Of a stretch of DNA of 64,000 nucleotides, positions 18,071 to 26,559 are shown in pieces; the first letter of the stretch is position 1; each line of letters begins with the position of its first letter. The position numbers and the translations under genes are program-made. Below the pieces are notes generated by a model, which saw only the letters and a program-made list of their open reading frames with translations, did not search any database and was not told the DNA's origin. The DNA is taken from contig JAFIEF010000006.1 in assembly GCA_020832655.1 (NCBI GenBank), positions 1-64,000 on the forward strand, read 5' to 3'. This DNA is from Paracoccaceae bacterium (GTDB taxonomy: Bacteria > Pseudomonadota > Alphaproteobacteria > Rhodobacterales > Rhodobacteraceae).

Positions 18071-18092
18071 CTTCATCCTTGTCAAAATATCC
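18071..18092. repeat. Short dispersed intergenic motif, copy 2
   Basis: CTTCATCCTTGTCAAAATAT resembles the copy at 11963-11984 with a few differences. It is followed by CCCGGGG and two hairpins, the composite structure often seen after Rhodobacteraceae genes. It overlaps the region just upstream of the rluB start. Confidence 0.4.
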
Positions 18093-18102
18093 CGGGGTGA
18101 AT

Positions 18103-18135
18103 GAGGCCGCAGGCCTCAGAGGGGCAGCGCCCCTC
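18103..18135 (-). terminator. Double hairpin downstream of hisH
   Basis: Two perfect stem-loops lie head to tail: GAGGCC-GCA-GGCCTC (18103-18117) and GAGGGGC-AGC-GCCCCTC (18119-18135). On the minus strand they follow the hisH stop by about 15 bp and are followed by the T-containing ATATTTTG. This is a plausible terminator for hisB-hisH. Confidence 0.55.
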
Positions 18136-18150
18136 AACACCCCGCTATCG

Positions 18151-18789
18151 TTACGGGCGCCAGCGCAGGAAATTGGCGATCATCCGCAACCCGGTCGCCT
18201 GGCTTTTTTCCGGGTGAAACTGCGTGCCAACGATATTGTCGCGTGCCACAATCGCCGTGACGGGCCCGTCATAATCGACATGCGCAAGCAGATGCGCCGG
18301 GTCGGTGACGCGAAACTGATAGCTGTGCACGAAATAGGCGTGATCCCCGCTTGCGACGCCCTCCAGAACCGGGTGGGGATGGTCGATCACCAGATCATTC
18401 CATCCCATATGCGGCACTTTCAGTGCCTTGTCGCGCGGGGTGATGCGCACCACCTCGCCGCCGATCCAGTCAAGGCCCGCCACCGTTTCATATTCCAGCC
18501 CGCGCGTGGCCAGCATCTGCATGCCCACGCAAATTCCCATGAAGGGCACGGCGCGGCGGATCACGGCGTCCTGAAGCGCCTCGACCAGCCCGTCGACGCC
18601 CGCCAATGCGCGGCGGCAAGCCGGGTATGCGCCGTCACCGGGCAGCACGATGCGGTCGGCACGCGTGACATCTTCGGCGCGCGCGCTGACCAGCACATCG
18701 CCGCCGCCCATTTCTGCCGACATGCGCTGAAACGCCTTTTTCGCCGAATGCAGATTGCCGCTTTCGTAATCCACCAGAACAGTCAGCAT
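18151..18789 (-). CDS. hisH: Imidazole glycerol phosphate synthase, glutaminase subunit HisH
   Basis: HisH hydrolyses glutamine and channels ammonia to HisF for the fifth step of histidine synthesis. The 212-residue class I amidotransferase shows the N-terminal VDYESGNLHSAKKAF, the nucleophile motif GICVGMQML and the C-terminal GTQFHPEKSQATG with the catalytic His and Glu. It follows hisB by 6 bp. hisA and hisF are not adjacent downstream, so the cluster is split here. Confidence 0.96.
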   Translation of the reverse strand: MLTVLVDYESGNLHSAKKAFQRMSAEMGGGDVLVSARAEDVTRADRIVLPGDGAYPACRRALAGVDGLVEALQDAVIRRAVPFMGICVGMQMLATRGLEYETVAGLDWIGGEVVRITPRDKALKVPHMGWNDLVIDHPHPVLEGVASGDHAYFVHSYQFRVTDPAHLLAHVDYDGPVTAIVARDNIVGTQFHPEKSQATGLRMIANFLRWRP

Positions 18790-18795
18790 GGCCCC

Positions 18796-19383
18796 TTACA
18801 GCGCCCCTTTGGTTGACGGGATGGTATCGCCCTTGCGCGGGTCGGGTTCGACGGCTTCGCGCAGCGCGCGTGCGCAGGCCTTGAAGGCGGCCTCCGCAAT
18901 ATGGTGGCTGTTGACCCCGTGCAGCTGGTCCAGATGCAGGGTGATGCCACCATGCGTGGCCAGCGCCTGAAAGAATTCGCGCACCAGTTCGGTGTCGAAG
19001 CCGCCGACCTTCTGGGTGGGAAAGCTGATATTCCACACCAGAAAGGGCCGCGCCGACAAATCCAGCGCGCAGCGGATCTGCGCATCATCCATCGGCAGAT
19101 GGCATTCGCCATAGCGCTTTATGCCGCGCTTGTCGCCCAGCGCCTGCGCCAGCGCCTGACCCAGCGCGATGCCGCAATCCTCGACCGTGTGGTGATCATC
19201 GATATGGGTGTCTCCCTGCGCGGTGATGCTGATGTCGATCAGCGAATGGCGCGCAAGCTGATCCAGCATGTGGTCAAAGAATCCTACGCCGGTCTTGCAG
19301 TCATAGCTGCCGGTTCCATCCAGATTGACCGTGACCGAGATATCGGTCTCTGCGGTCGTGCGATTGATGTTGGCTGTGCGCAT
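18796..19383 (-). CDS. hisB: Imidazoleglycerol-phosphate dehydratase
   Basis: This 195-residue monofunctional HisB dehydrates imidazole glycerol phosphate to imidazole acetol phosphate. It has the two metal-binding His clusters of the family ([13 protein letters not shown] with [16 protein letters not shown], and [19 protein letters not shown]). No phosphatase domain is fused, unlike enterobacterial HisB. It is the first gene of the hisB-hisH pair, with an AGGTGG ribosome site, and is divergent from deoD. Confidence 0.97.
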   Translation of the reverse strand: MRTANINRTTAETDISVTVNLDGTGSYDCKTGVGFFDHMLDQLARHSLIDISITAQGDTHIDDHHTVEDCGIALGQALAQALGDKRGIKRYGECHLPMDDAQIRCALDLSARPFLVWNISFPTQKVGGFDTELVREFFQALATHGGITLHLDQLHGVNSHHIAEAAFKACARALREAVEPDPRKGDTIPSTKGAL

Positions 19384-19499
19384 CGGGCCACCTGTTCGGG
19401 TTTGTTGGTCAAGCCGCGCCAGCTATAGGCGGTTGCCTGCGCCAAAGGAAGGGGGCAATCTGGCGCGCAACGCAGTGATGTGGGGCAGATGAGGGGCGG

Positions 19500-20204
19500 A
19501 TGACGATTCATATCGGGGCAGAGAAGGGCCAGATTGCCGAAACCGTGCTGATGCCGGGCGACCCGTTGCGCGCGAAATGGGCGGCTGCGCGGTTTCTGGA
19601 TGAGGCTGTCTGCGTCAGCCAGACGCGGGGCATGTTGGGCTTTACCGGCACATGGCGCGGGCAGCGCGTCAGCATTCATGGGTCTGGCATGGGCATGGCA
19701 TCGATGGCGATCTATGCAACCGAGTTGATCCGCGATTATGGTGCGCGCCGCATCATTCGTGTGGGCTCTGCCGGGGCGATGCAGCCGCAGGTCAGACTGC
19801 GCGATATTGTGCTGGCGCAGGCCTGCAGCACGATTTCCACGCCCTCAGCGCCCATATTCCGCGAAGCCCGTTTCGCCCCCTGCGCCGATTTCGATCTGCT
19901 GCGCGCGGCCCATGATGCGGCCCTTGTCCGGGGTGCGCGGGTGCATGTGGGCAATGTCTTCACTACCGATGCGTTTTATGATGACCGCCCCGACCTGACC
20001 GAGATCCTGACCCGCCACAATGTCCTGTCGGTCGAGATGGAAGCCGCCGAGCTTTACACCGTTGCCGCCCGTCTTGGCGCACGGGCGCTGGCGGTGCTGA
20101 CGGTGTCGGATCATCTGCAAACCGGCGAGGCGCTTGATCCGGCGGCACGCGAGCAAAGCTTTGATCAGATGTTCGAGATTGCGCTGGCCGCCGCCTTTGG
20201 CTGA
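19500..20204 (+). CDS. deoD: Purine-nucleoside phosphorylase, DeoD type
   Basis: DeoD cleaves purine (deoxy)ribonucleosides with phosphate and serves nucleoside salvage. The 234-residue length and motifs are those of the hexameric bacterial form: [20 protein letters not shown] (phosphate site), the [17 protein letters not shown] block, and [13 protein letters not shown] near the ribose site followed by VSDH. A weak sigma-70-like pair (TTGTTG, 16 bp, TATAGG) lies at 19402-19429. No other deo genes are adjacent. Confidence 0.95.
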   Translation: MTIHIGAEKGQIAETVLMPGDPLRAKWAAARFLDEAVCVSQTRGMLGFTGTWRGQRVSIHGSGMGMASMAIYATELIRDYGARRIIRVGSAGAMQPQVRLRDIVLAQACSTISTPSAPIFREARFAPCADFDLLRAAHDAALVRGARVHVGNVFTTDAFYDDRPDLTEILTRHNVLSVEMEAAELYTVAARLGARALAVLTVSDHLQTGEALDPAAREQSFDQMFEIALAAAFG

Positions 20205-20286
20205 CTGTCTGGCGCCCGCAGCATTACCCCTTGCGCACCCGCCCCAAAGCCGCTAAGCAGCCGCCACTTCACAGGCAGGGGCCGGG

Positions 20287-20335
20287 CCGCGGGACAGACA
20301 TCCCCCGTGGTCCACCGGTTGAGGCAATCGCCTTC
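20287..20335 (+). promoter_or_regulatory. Candidate structured 5' leader of rpsB
   Basis: Two small stem-loops sit 40-90 bases before the rpsB start: CCGCGGG pairing with CCCGTGG (20287-20310) and GAGGC pairing with GCCTT (20321-20335). Ribosomal protein S2 represses its own operon through leader RNA in other bacteria, so this may be an autoregulatory site. The pairing is by eye only. Confidence 0.3.
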
Positions 20336-20374
20336 AAATCCCCTGCCCAGGCGCAAACCGGAAAGGACATCGTT

Positions 20375-21166
20375 ATGGCGCTTCCTGACTTTTCATTGCG
20401 TCAGCTTCTGGAAGCTGGCGTGCATTTCGGCCACCAGACCCAGCGCTGGAATCCGCGCATGGGGCCGTATATCTATGGTGACCGCAACGGCATTCACATC
20501 ATCGACCTGACCCAGACCGTGCCGCTGCTGGATGCGGCGCTGAATGTGGTGCGCGAAACCGTGGCCAAGGGCGGGCGTGTGCTGTTCGTCGGCACCAAGC
20601 GGCAGGCACAGAAGCCCATTGCCGACGCTGCCGAGAAATCAGCGCAATACTACATGAACCATCGCTGGCTGGGCGGCACGCTGACCAACTGGAAAACCGT
20701 TTCGCAATCGATCCAGCGCCTGAAGGCCATCGATGAACAGCTGGAATCCGGCGCGGAAGGGCTGACCAAGAAGGAACGCCTTGGCATGGAACGCGAACAG
20801 GCCAAGCTTCAAGCGTCTCTGGGCGGTATCCGCGATATGGGCGGCCTGCCGAACCTGCTGTTCGTGATCGATGTTAACAAGGAAGATCTGGCCATCGCCG
20901 AAGCAAGGAAGCTGGGCATTCCGGTTGTTGCCGTGGTCGATACCAACTGCTCGCCCGACGGTGTGGACTACATCATTCCGGGCAATGATGACGCGGCCCG
21001 CGCTATCGCGCTTTACTGCGATCTGGCCGCCCGCGCTGCCCTTGACGGGATGAGCGCGCAGATGGGTGCCGCCGGTATCGATGTGGGCGCGCTGGAAGAG
21101 ACCCCGGTTGAAGAGGTTCTGGCCGAAGCCGAAGCCCCGGCAGAAGCTGCCGCCACCGAAAGCTGA
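20375..21166 (+). CDS. rpsB: 30S ribosomal protein S2
   Basis: The 263-residue protein has the S2 signatures: [20 protein letters not shown] at the N-terminus, [12 protein letters not shown], and [19 protein letters not shown], followed by [18 protein letters not shown]. The C-terminus is an acidic Ala/Glu-rich tail, common in alphaproteobacteria. The start at 20375 follows AAAGGA and gives [11 protein letters not shown]. Upstream in-frame residues are leader. It is followed by tsf, the conserved order, with a terminator-like hairpin in between. Confidence 0.98.
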   Translation: MALPDFSLRQLLEAGVHFGHQTQRWNPRMGPYIYGDRNGIHIIDLTQTVPLLDAALNVVRETVAKGGRVLFVGTKRQAQKPIADAAEKSAQYYMNHRWLGGTLTNWKTVSQSIQRLKAIDEQLESGAEGLTKKERLGMEREQAKLQASLGGIRDMGGLPNLLFVIDVNKEDLAIAEARKLGIPVVAVVDTNCSPDGVDYIIPGNDDAARAIALYCDLAARAALDGMSAQMGAAGIDVGALEETPVEEVLAEAEAPAEAAATES

Positions 21167-21193
21167 GTGCTCTAGGCATCAGTGACATGAAGC

Positions 21194-21232
21194 TGTGACA
21201 GGGATGTGATCCTTCCGCCCTGTCACATTTTT
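21194..21232 (+). terminator. Intrinsic terminator/attenuator between rpsB and tsf
   Basis: A 10-bp perfect stem (TGTGACAGGG and CCCTGTCACA) with a 14-base loop is followed by five T residues. It lies 28 bp after rpsB and 20 bp before the tsf start. Partial read-through would set a lower level of EF-Ts than S2, as known for this operon in other bacteria. Confidence 0.8.
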
Positions 21233-21251
21233 GCATTGCAGGAGAAGACTC

Positions 21252-22124
21252 ATGGCAATCACCGCAGCAATGGTGAAGGAACTGCGCGAAGCAACCGGCG
21301 CAGGCATGATGGACGCCAAGAAGGCGCTGACCGAAAACAATGGCGATATGGAAGCCGCGCAGGACTGGCTGCGCACCAAGGGGCTGGCCAAGGCCGCCAA
21401 GAAGTCCGGCCGCGTGGCTGCCGAAGGGCTGGTCGGGGTTGCGGTCGAAGGCGGCAAGGGTGTCGCGGTCGAGGTGAACTCGGAGACCGATTTCGTGGCC
21501 AAGAACGCGCAATTCCAGGGTATGGTGGCTCAGATCACCTCGGCTGCCCTGGGTGTGTCGGATCTGGACGGGCTGAAAGCTGCGGATTTGGGCGGCAAGC
21601 CGGTAGAGACGGTTCTGACCGATGCCATCGCCAAGATCGGCGAGAACATGACCCTGCGCCGCATGGACATGATCGAAGGCGAAACTGTCGCCAGCTATGT
21701 TCATAACGCCGCCAGCGAAGGCATGGGCAAGATCGGCGTTCTGGTCGCGCTGAAAGGTGCCGATAACGGCATTGGCAAGCAGCTGGCAATGCATATCGCT
21801 GCCACCAACCCGGCCTCGCTGTCAGAGGCGGATCTGGACCCGGCCCTGATCGAGCGCGAAAAAGCCGTACTGACCGAGCAGGCGCGCGAATCGGGCAAGC
21901 CCGATGCGGTGATCGAGAAGATGATTGTCGGGCGGATGAAGAAATTCTTCGAGGAAGTCACGCTTCTGGGCCAGAAATTCGTCATGGATCCGGACAAGAC
22001 CGTTGCCGAAGTTGCCAAGGAAGCCGGTGTCGAGGTGCTGGGTTTCGTGCGCATGGAAGTTGGCGCCGGCATCGAGAAGAAGGAAGAAGACTTCGCCGCC
22101 GAAGTCGCCAAGATGCAGGGCTGA
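21252..22124 (+). CDS. tsf: Translation elongation factor Ts
   Basis: EF-Ts is the nucleotide exchange factor that releases GDP from EF-Tu. The 290-residue protein carries the N-terminal UBA-like domain ([19 protein letters not shown]), the TDFVAKN motif that contacts EF-Tu, and the core and dimerisation regions. The start at 21252 has GGAGAAGA at ideal spacing. Seven in-frame upstream codons are not used in the family. Confidence 0.98.
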   Translation: MAITAAMVKELREATGAGMMDAKKALTENNGDMEAAQDWLRTKGLAKAAKKSGRVAAEGLVGVAVEGGKGVAVEVNSETDFVAKNAQFQGMVAQITSAALGVSDLDGLKAADLGGKPVETVLTDAIAKIGENMTLRRMDMIEGETVASYVHNAASEGMGKIGVLVALKGADNGIGKQLAMHIAATNPASLSEADLDPALIEREKAVLTEQARESGKPDAVIEKMIVGRMKKFFEEVTLLGQKFVMDPDKTVAEVAKEAGVEVLGFVRMEVGAGIEKKEEDFAAEVAKMQG

Positions 22125-22150
22125 TCCCCTTCGACATTCAAAATCGCATG

Positions 22151-22184
22151 GGGCGCGGCATCTGGCAACAGGTGCCGCCCTTTT
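22151..22184 (+). terminator. Intrinsic terminator after tsf
   Basis: An imperfect GC-rich hairpin (GGGCGCGGCATCTG with CAGGTGCCGCCC, loop GCAA) is followed by TTTT, 27 bp after the tsf stop. Confidence 0.65.
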
Positions 22185-22228
22185 CGCTGGCGGGGCAGGG
22201 TGCGCGCGCCACGTGCAATAACTGTGAT

Positions 22229-22272
22229 GCGGGGCAGGCGCAGAACGGCTTGGTGTCATGCGCCTGCCCCGC
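22229..22272. repeat. Perfect 14-bp inverted repeat between convergent tsf and GGDEF gene
   Basis: GCGGGGCAGGCGCA (22229-22242) and its exact complement TGCGCCTGCCCCGC (22259-22272) surround a 16-base loop. With a small bulge the stem extends by GATG/CATC. It lacks a T tract. Its place between the tsf terminator and the end of the facing gene suggests a bidirectional terminator or a stable RNA 3' end. Confidence 0.6.
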
Positions 22273-22298
22273 TGCATCTGGCGCGCAACGCGGGCTGT

Positions 22299-23843
22299 TT
22301 ACGCGCGGGCAGTCTTGGCGCCAGGCTTGACGGGGTGCGCGGACTTATCGTGCGCGCCATCACCCAAATGCGCGGCCTTCAACGCAGGGACATCCTGCGC
22401 CGTGACTGTGCAGTTGCGGCCATGATCCTTGGCGCAATAGAGCGCCTGATCCGCCGCTTTCATCAACTCATCCACCGACTGCCCATCCTGTGGGTAAAGG
22501 GCAAGCCCGGCCGAGGCCGTGATCTGCGGCAAGGCCGCGCCGGCATGTTTCAAGCTTAGCTCTGACAGGGATGCGCGGACCCGGTCTGCCAGTGCCACGG
22601 CCTTTGACCCGGACATGTTCGGGGCCAGCAAGACGAACTCTTCTCCGCCCATGCGGCAAGCATACGCCGCTGGTTCCCCCAATGTGCGCAGCAGGTTGCC
22701 GACCTCCTGCAACACCAGATCACCTGCATCGTGACCATAGCTGTCATTGAAGGATTTGAAGTGATCGACATCGAACATGATCATGGCGATTTCGCTGCCC
22801 TCGGCGCGGGCGTGATGCAACTCCTTGCTGGCGCGATCATTGAACCAGCGCCGGTTCCACAGCCCGGTCAGCGCATCGCGCATCGACTGGTCATGCAGTT
22901 CCTGACGCAGGCGGACATTGGCAATCGCCAGGCTGATCTGTTCGGCGCAGATCAGCGACACATCCCAGCGGTTGCGCAACACTTCCTCGCGCATGTGGCG
23001 CATCAGCCCGCCTTCTTCAAAGCCCTCGAACACGATATGCAGAAGGCCAATGGTTTCACCATGCGCGATGATCGGCAGGCAGAAATAGGGGGTGGCTGGG
23101 TTCTTGACATGGTCACAGGCGAACTGGATCGGCTTCAGCCCATAGGCATAGGCCCGGCCCCGGCGCAGTGCCCAGCAATCATCCGGCTGCATATGGGTCT
23201 GGAAATCCGGCGTGCTGCCCCAGCTTGTGGCCAGTTCCAGAGTGCTGCGCGCGGCGCCATAGATGTAAAGTGCGCCTTCGGCTTCGGGGATCAGCGTATG
23301 CATGGCGCGCTGCACCACCATCAGCAATTCGTCAAAAGACTTGGCGGAATAGAGCCATTCGCTGGTCAGTGCCAGCAATTGGCGTTCGGATTGACGCAGT
23401 GCTTCGGCGTGCCGCATTTCGTCATTTTGCTGTTCCAGATTCTTGCGGTCGCTGATGTCGCGCATGCTGGAGATGAAATGCGTGTGCAGGCCAGTGGCAT
23501 CGAAGATCGGGGTGATCTTCAGATCAACCCAGAAGGGCTGACCATCTGCGGTGTAGTTCAGGATATCCACCCGGACTTCACGCCGCTGGCGGCAGGCAAT
23601 CAGGATCTGCCTGGCCGTGGCGGGGTCTGTATCCGGGCCTTGAAGGATGGTGCCGGGTTCCTCGCCGTGCAGATCGTTGATGCCGTAGCCAGTCTGCGCC
23701 GAAAATGCCGGATTGACCCACAGAACCTTGCGGTCAGGCCCGCAGATAACGATCCCGTCAGAGGAGTGCCCCATCACAAGCTGCGCAATGGCATGTTCGG
23801 GCGGCGGCTCTGGGCTGTTTTCCTGAATGTCTTTGGCGCACAT
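22299..23843 (-). CDS. PAS-GAF-GGDEF diguanylate cyclase
   Basis: The 514-residue protein has a PAS domain (about residues 20-135), a GAF-like domain (about 165-315) and a GGDEF domain (about 318-485). The active-site motif GGEEF is intact at 399-403, so it should make cyclic di-GMP from two GTP. The RxxD inhibitory site five residues before GGEEF is absent (EPAA), so product inhibition through that site is not expected. The PAS domain resembles LOV domains (ending LQGPDTDP), but the photoactive cysteine of NCRFLQ is missing (EEPGTILQ). No transmembrane segment is seen, so it is cytoplasmic. A CtrA-like site lies upstream. Confidence 0.93.
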   Translation of the reverse strand: MCAKDIQENSPEPPPEHAIAQLVMGHSSDGIVICGPDRKVLWVNPAFSAQTGYGINDLHGEEPGTILQGPDTDPATARQILIACRQRREVRVDILNYTADGQPFWVDLKITPIFDATGLHTHFISSMRDISDRKNLEQQNDEMRHAEALRQSERQLLALTSEWLYSAKSFDELLMVVQRAMHTLIPEAEGALYIYGAARSTLELATSWGSTPDFQTHMQPDDCWALRRGRAYAYGLKPIQFACDHVKNPATPYFCLPIIAHGETIGLLHIVFEGFEEGGLMRHMREEVLRNRWDVSLICAEQISLAIANVRLRQELHDQSMRDALTGLWNRRWFNDRASKELHHARAEGSEIAMIMFDVDHFKSFNDSYGHDAGDLVLQEVGNLLRTLGEPAAYACRMGGEEFVLLAPNMSGSKAVALADRVRASLSELSLKHAGAALPQITASAGLALYPQDGQSVDELMKAADQALYCAKDHGRNCTVTAQDVPALKAAHLGDGAHDKSAHPVKPGAKTARA

Positions 23844-23930
23844 GATCTTTCCAACGCTGGTTTACTGCCCACAAACTGGTTTTATGCCGCGTGTGGCGCG
23901 GGTCCATATGCTGACGATGCCACAGGCGCG

Positions 23931-23945
23931 TTAACAGATTGTTAG
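23931..23945. promoter_or_regulatory. CtrA-like binding site, TTAA-N7-TTAG
   Basis: TTAACAGATTGTTAG matches the CtrA consensus TTAA-N7-TTAA at all but the last base. It lies between the divergent GGDEF gene and the exported-protein gene, 88 bp from the first and 114 bp from the second. Two more sites of the same form occur in this window. Confidence 0.45.
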
Positions 23946-24058
23946 TCGGCGACCAGTTCGCCGCGCTGTATGCATCGAAGGCGAAAATGCCCAGCTTTGG
24001 CCCGATTGCTGTCATTTTCGGATGGCATCACTGCAGCAATCCAGCATCGGAGCAGCAG

Positions 24059-25192
24059 ATGAAGCGTCAGGTCATTATACGCAGTATTGCCATTGCATTC
24101 GCGGGCATCGCGGCATCGGTTTTTGCGACCAAGGAATTGTTGATCGACAGGCCCGCCTCTGGCACAGAGCACGCGGCAGGGGTGACGACGGCCCCTGACA
24201 GCGTGAAAGGGGCCAGCCTGATCGGTGCGGGAACCGAGGCGGCAAGCAACCGCACCGCGGCGAATGCACCTGATCTGCAGATATCGGCCGAGCGCCCGGA
24301 CGAACCATTGCCGATGCTGGTTTTTGAACCACCAACAGCAGTGCATGCCCCGGCGCAGGAGATGGCATCAGAGCTGTCACTCTCGGCGCTGGACGGGGCA
24401 TTGACGCCGCAGACCGAGCGCGTGCTGCGCGAGGATTTCCGCCCCGAACTGGCGCTGGTCGAGGCGGGCAGCATGGATGATTCCCTGCTTTGCGACCCGG
24501 ATATTCGCCTGACGCCCCTGCCCGAGGCGATGGTGCAGTTGCAGGTCGCCGCGCGCTGTCAGGGCGAGGGGCGTATTGTTGTCAGCCATGCGGATCTGGC
24601 TTTCAGCGCATTTCTTGATGCCGATGGCTTGTATCAGGGCGCCATCCCCGCCCTGTCATCAGAAGCACGGGTTTATGTGTTCCTGCCCGATGACAACATG
24701 CTGCAAGCCTCTGCCCTTGTGCCGGAACTGGGCGATCATCACCGTGTTGTCCTGCAATGGATGGGTGATTACGGGCTTGGGCTGCATGCCTTTCACCACA
24801 ATGCCAGCTTCGGCGAGGCCGGGCACGTCTTTTCAGAAAACCCCCATGACCCGGAACTTGCCGCCGCCTTCCTGATCACGCTGGGTGATGCGCGCGGGCC
24901 GGAACCGATGCTGGCGCAGATCTACTCGATCCCGGTGGATCAGCGCGATGCTGCCCGGCTGGAACTGGAAGTAACCTCTGACAAGCGAAGCTGTGGCCGC
25001 GACATTATGGCGCATGTAATGCAGATTGCACCGGGGCTGCAGGGCGATATGAGCGAGGTCAGCTTTGCCATGCCCGCTTGCGATTCCGAGGTCGGGCTGG
25101 CGATTCTGAACCTTCCCTTTCAGACGCCGCGCGACACCGCGCTTGACGCGCCGGAACCGACGACCCCGGAACTGGCGCAGGGCACCCAGTAG
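24059..25192 (+). CDS. Exported protein of unknown function, conserved in Rhodobacteraceae
   Basis: The 377-residue protein starts at an ATG with GGAG six bases upstream. It has a basic start and a hydrophobic segment (RSIAIAFAGIAASVFA, about residues 8-23), either an uncleaved anchor or a signal peptide. A low-complexity Ala/Pro/Glu region (about 30-120) follows, then a beta-rich domain beginning near LLCDPDIRLTPLPEAMVQLQ. Pairs of cysteines there could form disulfides. I know relatives in Rhodobacteraceae, where they are sometimes labelled 'translocase' without evidence. No function is assigned. Confidence 0.7.
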   Translation: MKRQVIIRSIAIAFAGIAASVFATKELLIDRPASGTEHAAGVTTAPDSVKGASLIGAGTEAASNRTAANAPDLQISAERPDEPLPMLVFEPPTAVHAPAQEMASELSLSALDGALTPQTERVLREDFRPELALVEAGSMDDSLLCDPDIRLTPLPEAMVQLQVAARCQGEGRIVVSHADLAFSAFLDADGLYQGAIPALSSEARVYVFLPDDNMLQASALVPELGDHHRVVLQWMGDYGLGLHAFHHNASFGEAGHVFSENPHDPELAAAFLITLGDARGPEPMLAQIYSIPVDQRDAARLELEVTSDKRSCGRDIMAHVMQIAPGLQGDMSEVSFAMPACDSEVGLAILNLPFQTPRDTALDAPEPTTPELAQGTQ

Positions 25193-25214
25193 CGGGGCCG
25201 GGGCAAGGATACCC

Positions 25215-25988
25215 TCATAACAGCCCGGCACTGCGAAAGCTGAGTTCGCGCGACTGGCCGATCACGATGTGATCATGCAGCGTGATCGAAAACACCCCGC
25301 ATGCGGCGTTTACGGTGTTGGTCATGGCGATGTCAGCGTCGGACGGGGTCGGGTCGCCGGATGGATGATTGTGCACCAGAATCAGCGCCGAGGCATTCAG
25401 TTCCAATGCGCGGCGCAGAACCTCTCTCGGGTAGACCGGCACATGATCCACTGTGCCTTCGCCTTGGGCCTCATCTGCGATCAACACATTCTTGCGGTCC
25501 AGAAACAGCACGCGGAACTGTTCGGTCTCGCGATGTGACATCGCCGTGTGGCAGTAATCCAGCAGCGATTGCCAGCTAGAGATTACCGGACGGTGCAGAA
25601 CCCGTGCGCGGGCCATGCGTTGCGCGCAGGCCTCTGTCAGTTTCAGTTCGGCAATCACCGCATCTCCCACGCCATTGACCGCCCGCAGCCGGGCCGGGGC
25701 GGCGGCGATGACGCGGTTCAGATCGCCGAACTGGTCCAGCAAGCGCCGCGCCAGCGGTTTCACATCCTGCCGCGGAATCGCGCGAAACAGCAAGAGTTCC
25801 AGCAATTCGTAATCCGGCATCGCATCGGCCCCGCCGGACAGGAAGCGCGCGCGCAACCGCTTGCGATGATCGCGCAGATAGGAAGGCAGGGGCGGTCTGG
25901 CCGTTTCCTTCGGCCCTGCGCCGAACAGGGGCAGGGGGCTGTCCGAACAGGCTGTATCGGGGCGGGGTGTGCGCATGGCACAGATCAT
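25215..25988 (-). CDS. radC: RadC-family JAB/MPN-domain protein
   Basis: The 257-residue protein has a helix-hairpin-helix region (about residues 75-115, with VNGVGDAVIAELKLTEA) and a C-terminal JAB1/MPN domain with the metal motif HNHPSGDPTPSDAD. RadC was named for DNA repair, but its biochemical role is unclear; it is often linked to transformation and mobile elements. The ribosome site for this start is weak. A CtrA-like site lies 13 bp upstream of the start codon, so transcription probably starts nearby. Confidence 0.93.
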   Translation of the reverse strand: MICAMRTPRPDTACSDSPLPLFGAGPKETARPPLPSYLRDHRKRLRARFLSGGADAMPDYELLELLLFRAIPRQDVKPLARRLLDQFGDLNRVIAAAPARLRAVNGVGDAVIAELKLTEACAQRMARARVLHRPVISSWQSLLDYCHTAMSHRETEQFRVLFLDRKNVLIADEAQGEGTVDHVPVYPREVLRRALELNASALILVHNHPSGDPTPSDADIAMTNTVNAACGVFSITLHDHIVIGQSRELSFRSAGLL

Positions 25989-26000
25989 CGGCGGGCTTGG

Positions 26001-26015
26001 CTAAGAAATGGTTAA
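26001..26015 (-). promoter_or_regulatory. CtrA-like binding site upstream of radC
   Basis: On the minus strand TTAACCATTTCTTAG fits TTAA-N7-TTAG and includes the TTAACCAT core favoured by CtrA. It ends 12 bp before the radC start. CtrA-dependent control of DNA uptake and processing genes is known in Rhodobacteraceae, which makes radC a reasonable target. Confidence 0.45.
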
Positions 26016-26068
26016 TCCCGCCCGGATGCGCGTTGCCGGTCTGACCGCAAGCGCCGCCACCGCCAATG

Positions 26069-26096
26069 CAAAACGCCACCCGGACGGGTGGCGTTG
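26069..26096 (-). terminator. Intrinsic terminator after acpP
   Basis: A 10-bp perfect stem (AACGCCACCC and GGGTGGCGTT, loop of 4) lies 23 bp past the acpP stop. On the minus strand it runs directly into TTTT. It separates acpP from radC. Confidence 0.8.
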
Positions 26097-26118
26097 CAAA
26101 CTGCCTAGTCAGGAAGAC

Positions 26119-26352
26119 TCAGGCCGCTTCAGAGATGAACTTGACCGCATCGCCGAAGGTCTGGATGTTTTCGGCGGCATCATCAGGGATCTCGATGCCG
26201 AATTCTTCTTCGAACGCCATCACCAGTTCCACCGTGTCAAGGCTATCCGCCCCCAGATCATCGATGAAGGATGCGCCTTCGGTGATCTTGCCTTCCTCGA
26301 CGCCCAGATGTTCGACGACGATCTTCTTAACACGATCCGCGATATCGCTCAT
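26119..26352 (-). CDS. acpP: Acyl carrier protein
   Basis: The 77-residue acidic protein carries the growing acyl chain of fatty acid synthesis on a 4'-phosphopantetheine attached to Ser37 in the invariant motif [19 protein letters not shown]. The length and helix pattern are typical. Its ATG follows GAGGAAGACC. It lies downstream of fabG on the same strand, the usual fab order, but with about 200 bp between them and its own promoter. Confidence 0.98.
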   Translation of the reverse strand: MSDIADRVKKIVVEHLGVEEGKITEGASFIDDLGADSLDTVELVMAFEEEFGIEIPDDAAENIQTFGDAVKFISEAA

Positions 26353-26434
26353 GGTCTTCCTCTCGGTTTATTTTGCCGGACCAGCCAGCATGAAATGTCC
26401 CTCGCCCGCCTCTGCGCGGCGGCGTATTGCGCGC

Positions 26435-26463
26435 CCAATAGGGCTTTCGGGGGCACAGGTCAA
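26435..26463 (-). promoter_or_regulatory. Probable sigma-70 promoter of acpP
   Basis: On the minus strand TTGACC, a 17-bp spacer and TATTGG lie about 80 bp upstream of the acpP start. Good -35 agreement and ideal spacing support it; the -10 is moderate. Confidence 0.45.
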
Positions 26464-26559
26464 GCCTGTTGACGCCATCTTCGACAGCCCCGCTATATCA
26501 CGGCCCCAAGATGCGGCAAGATGAAAAACGGTCTTGCGCGGCATTCTGCCAAGGCGGCT

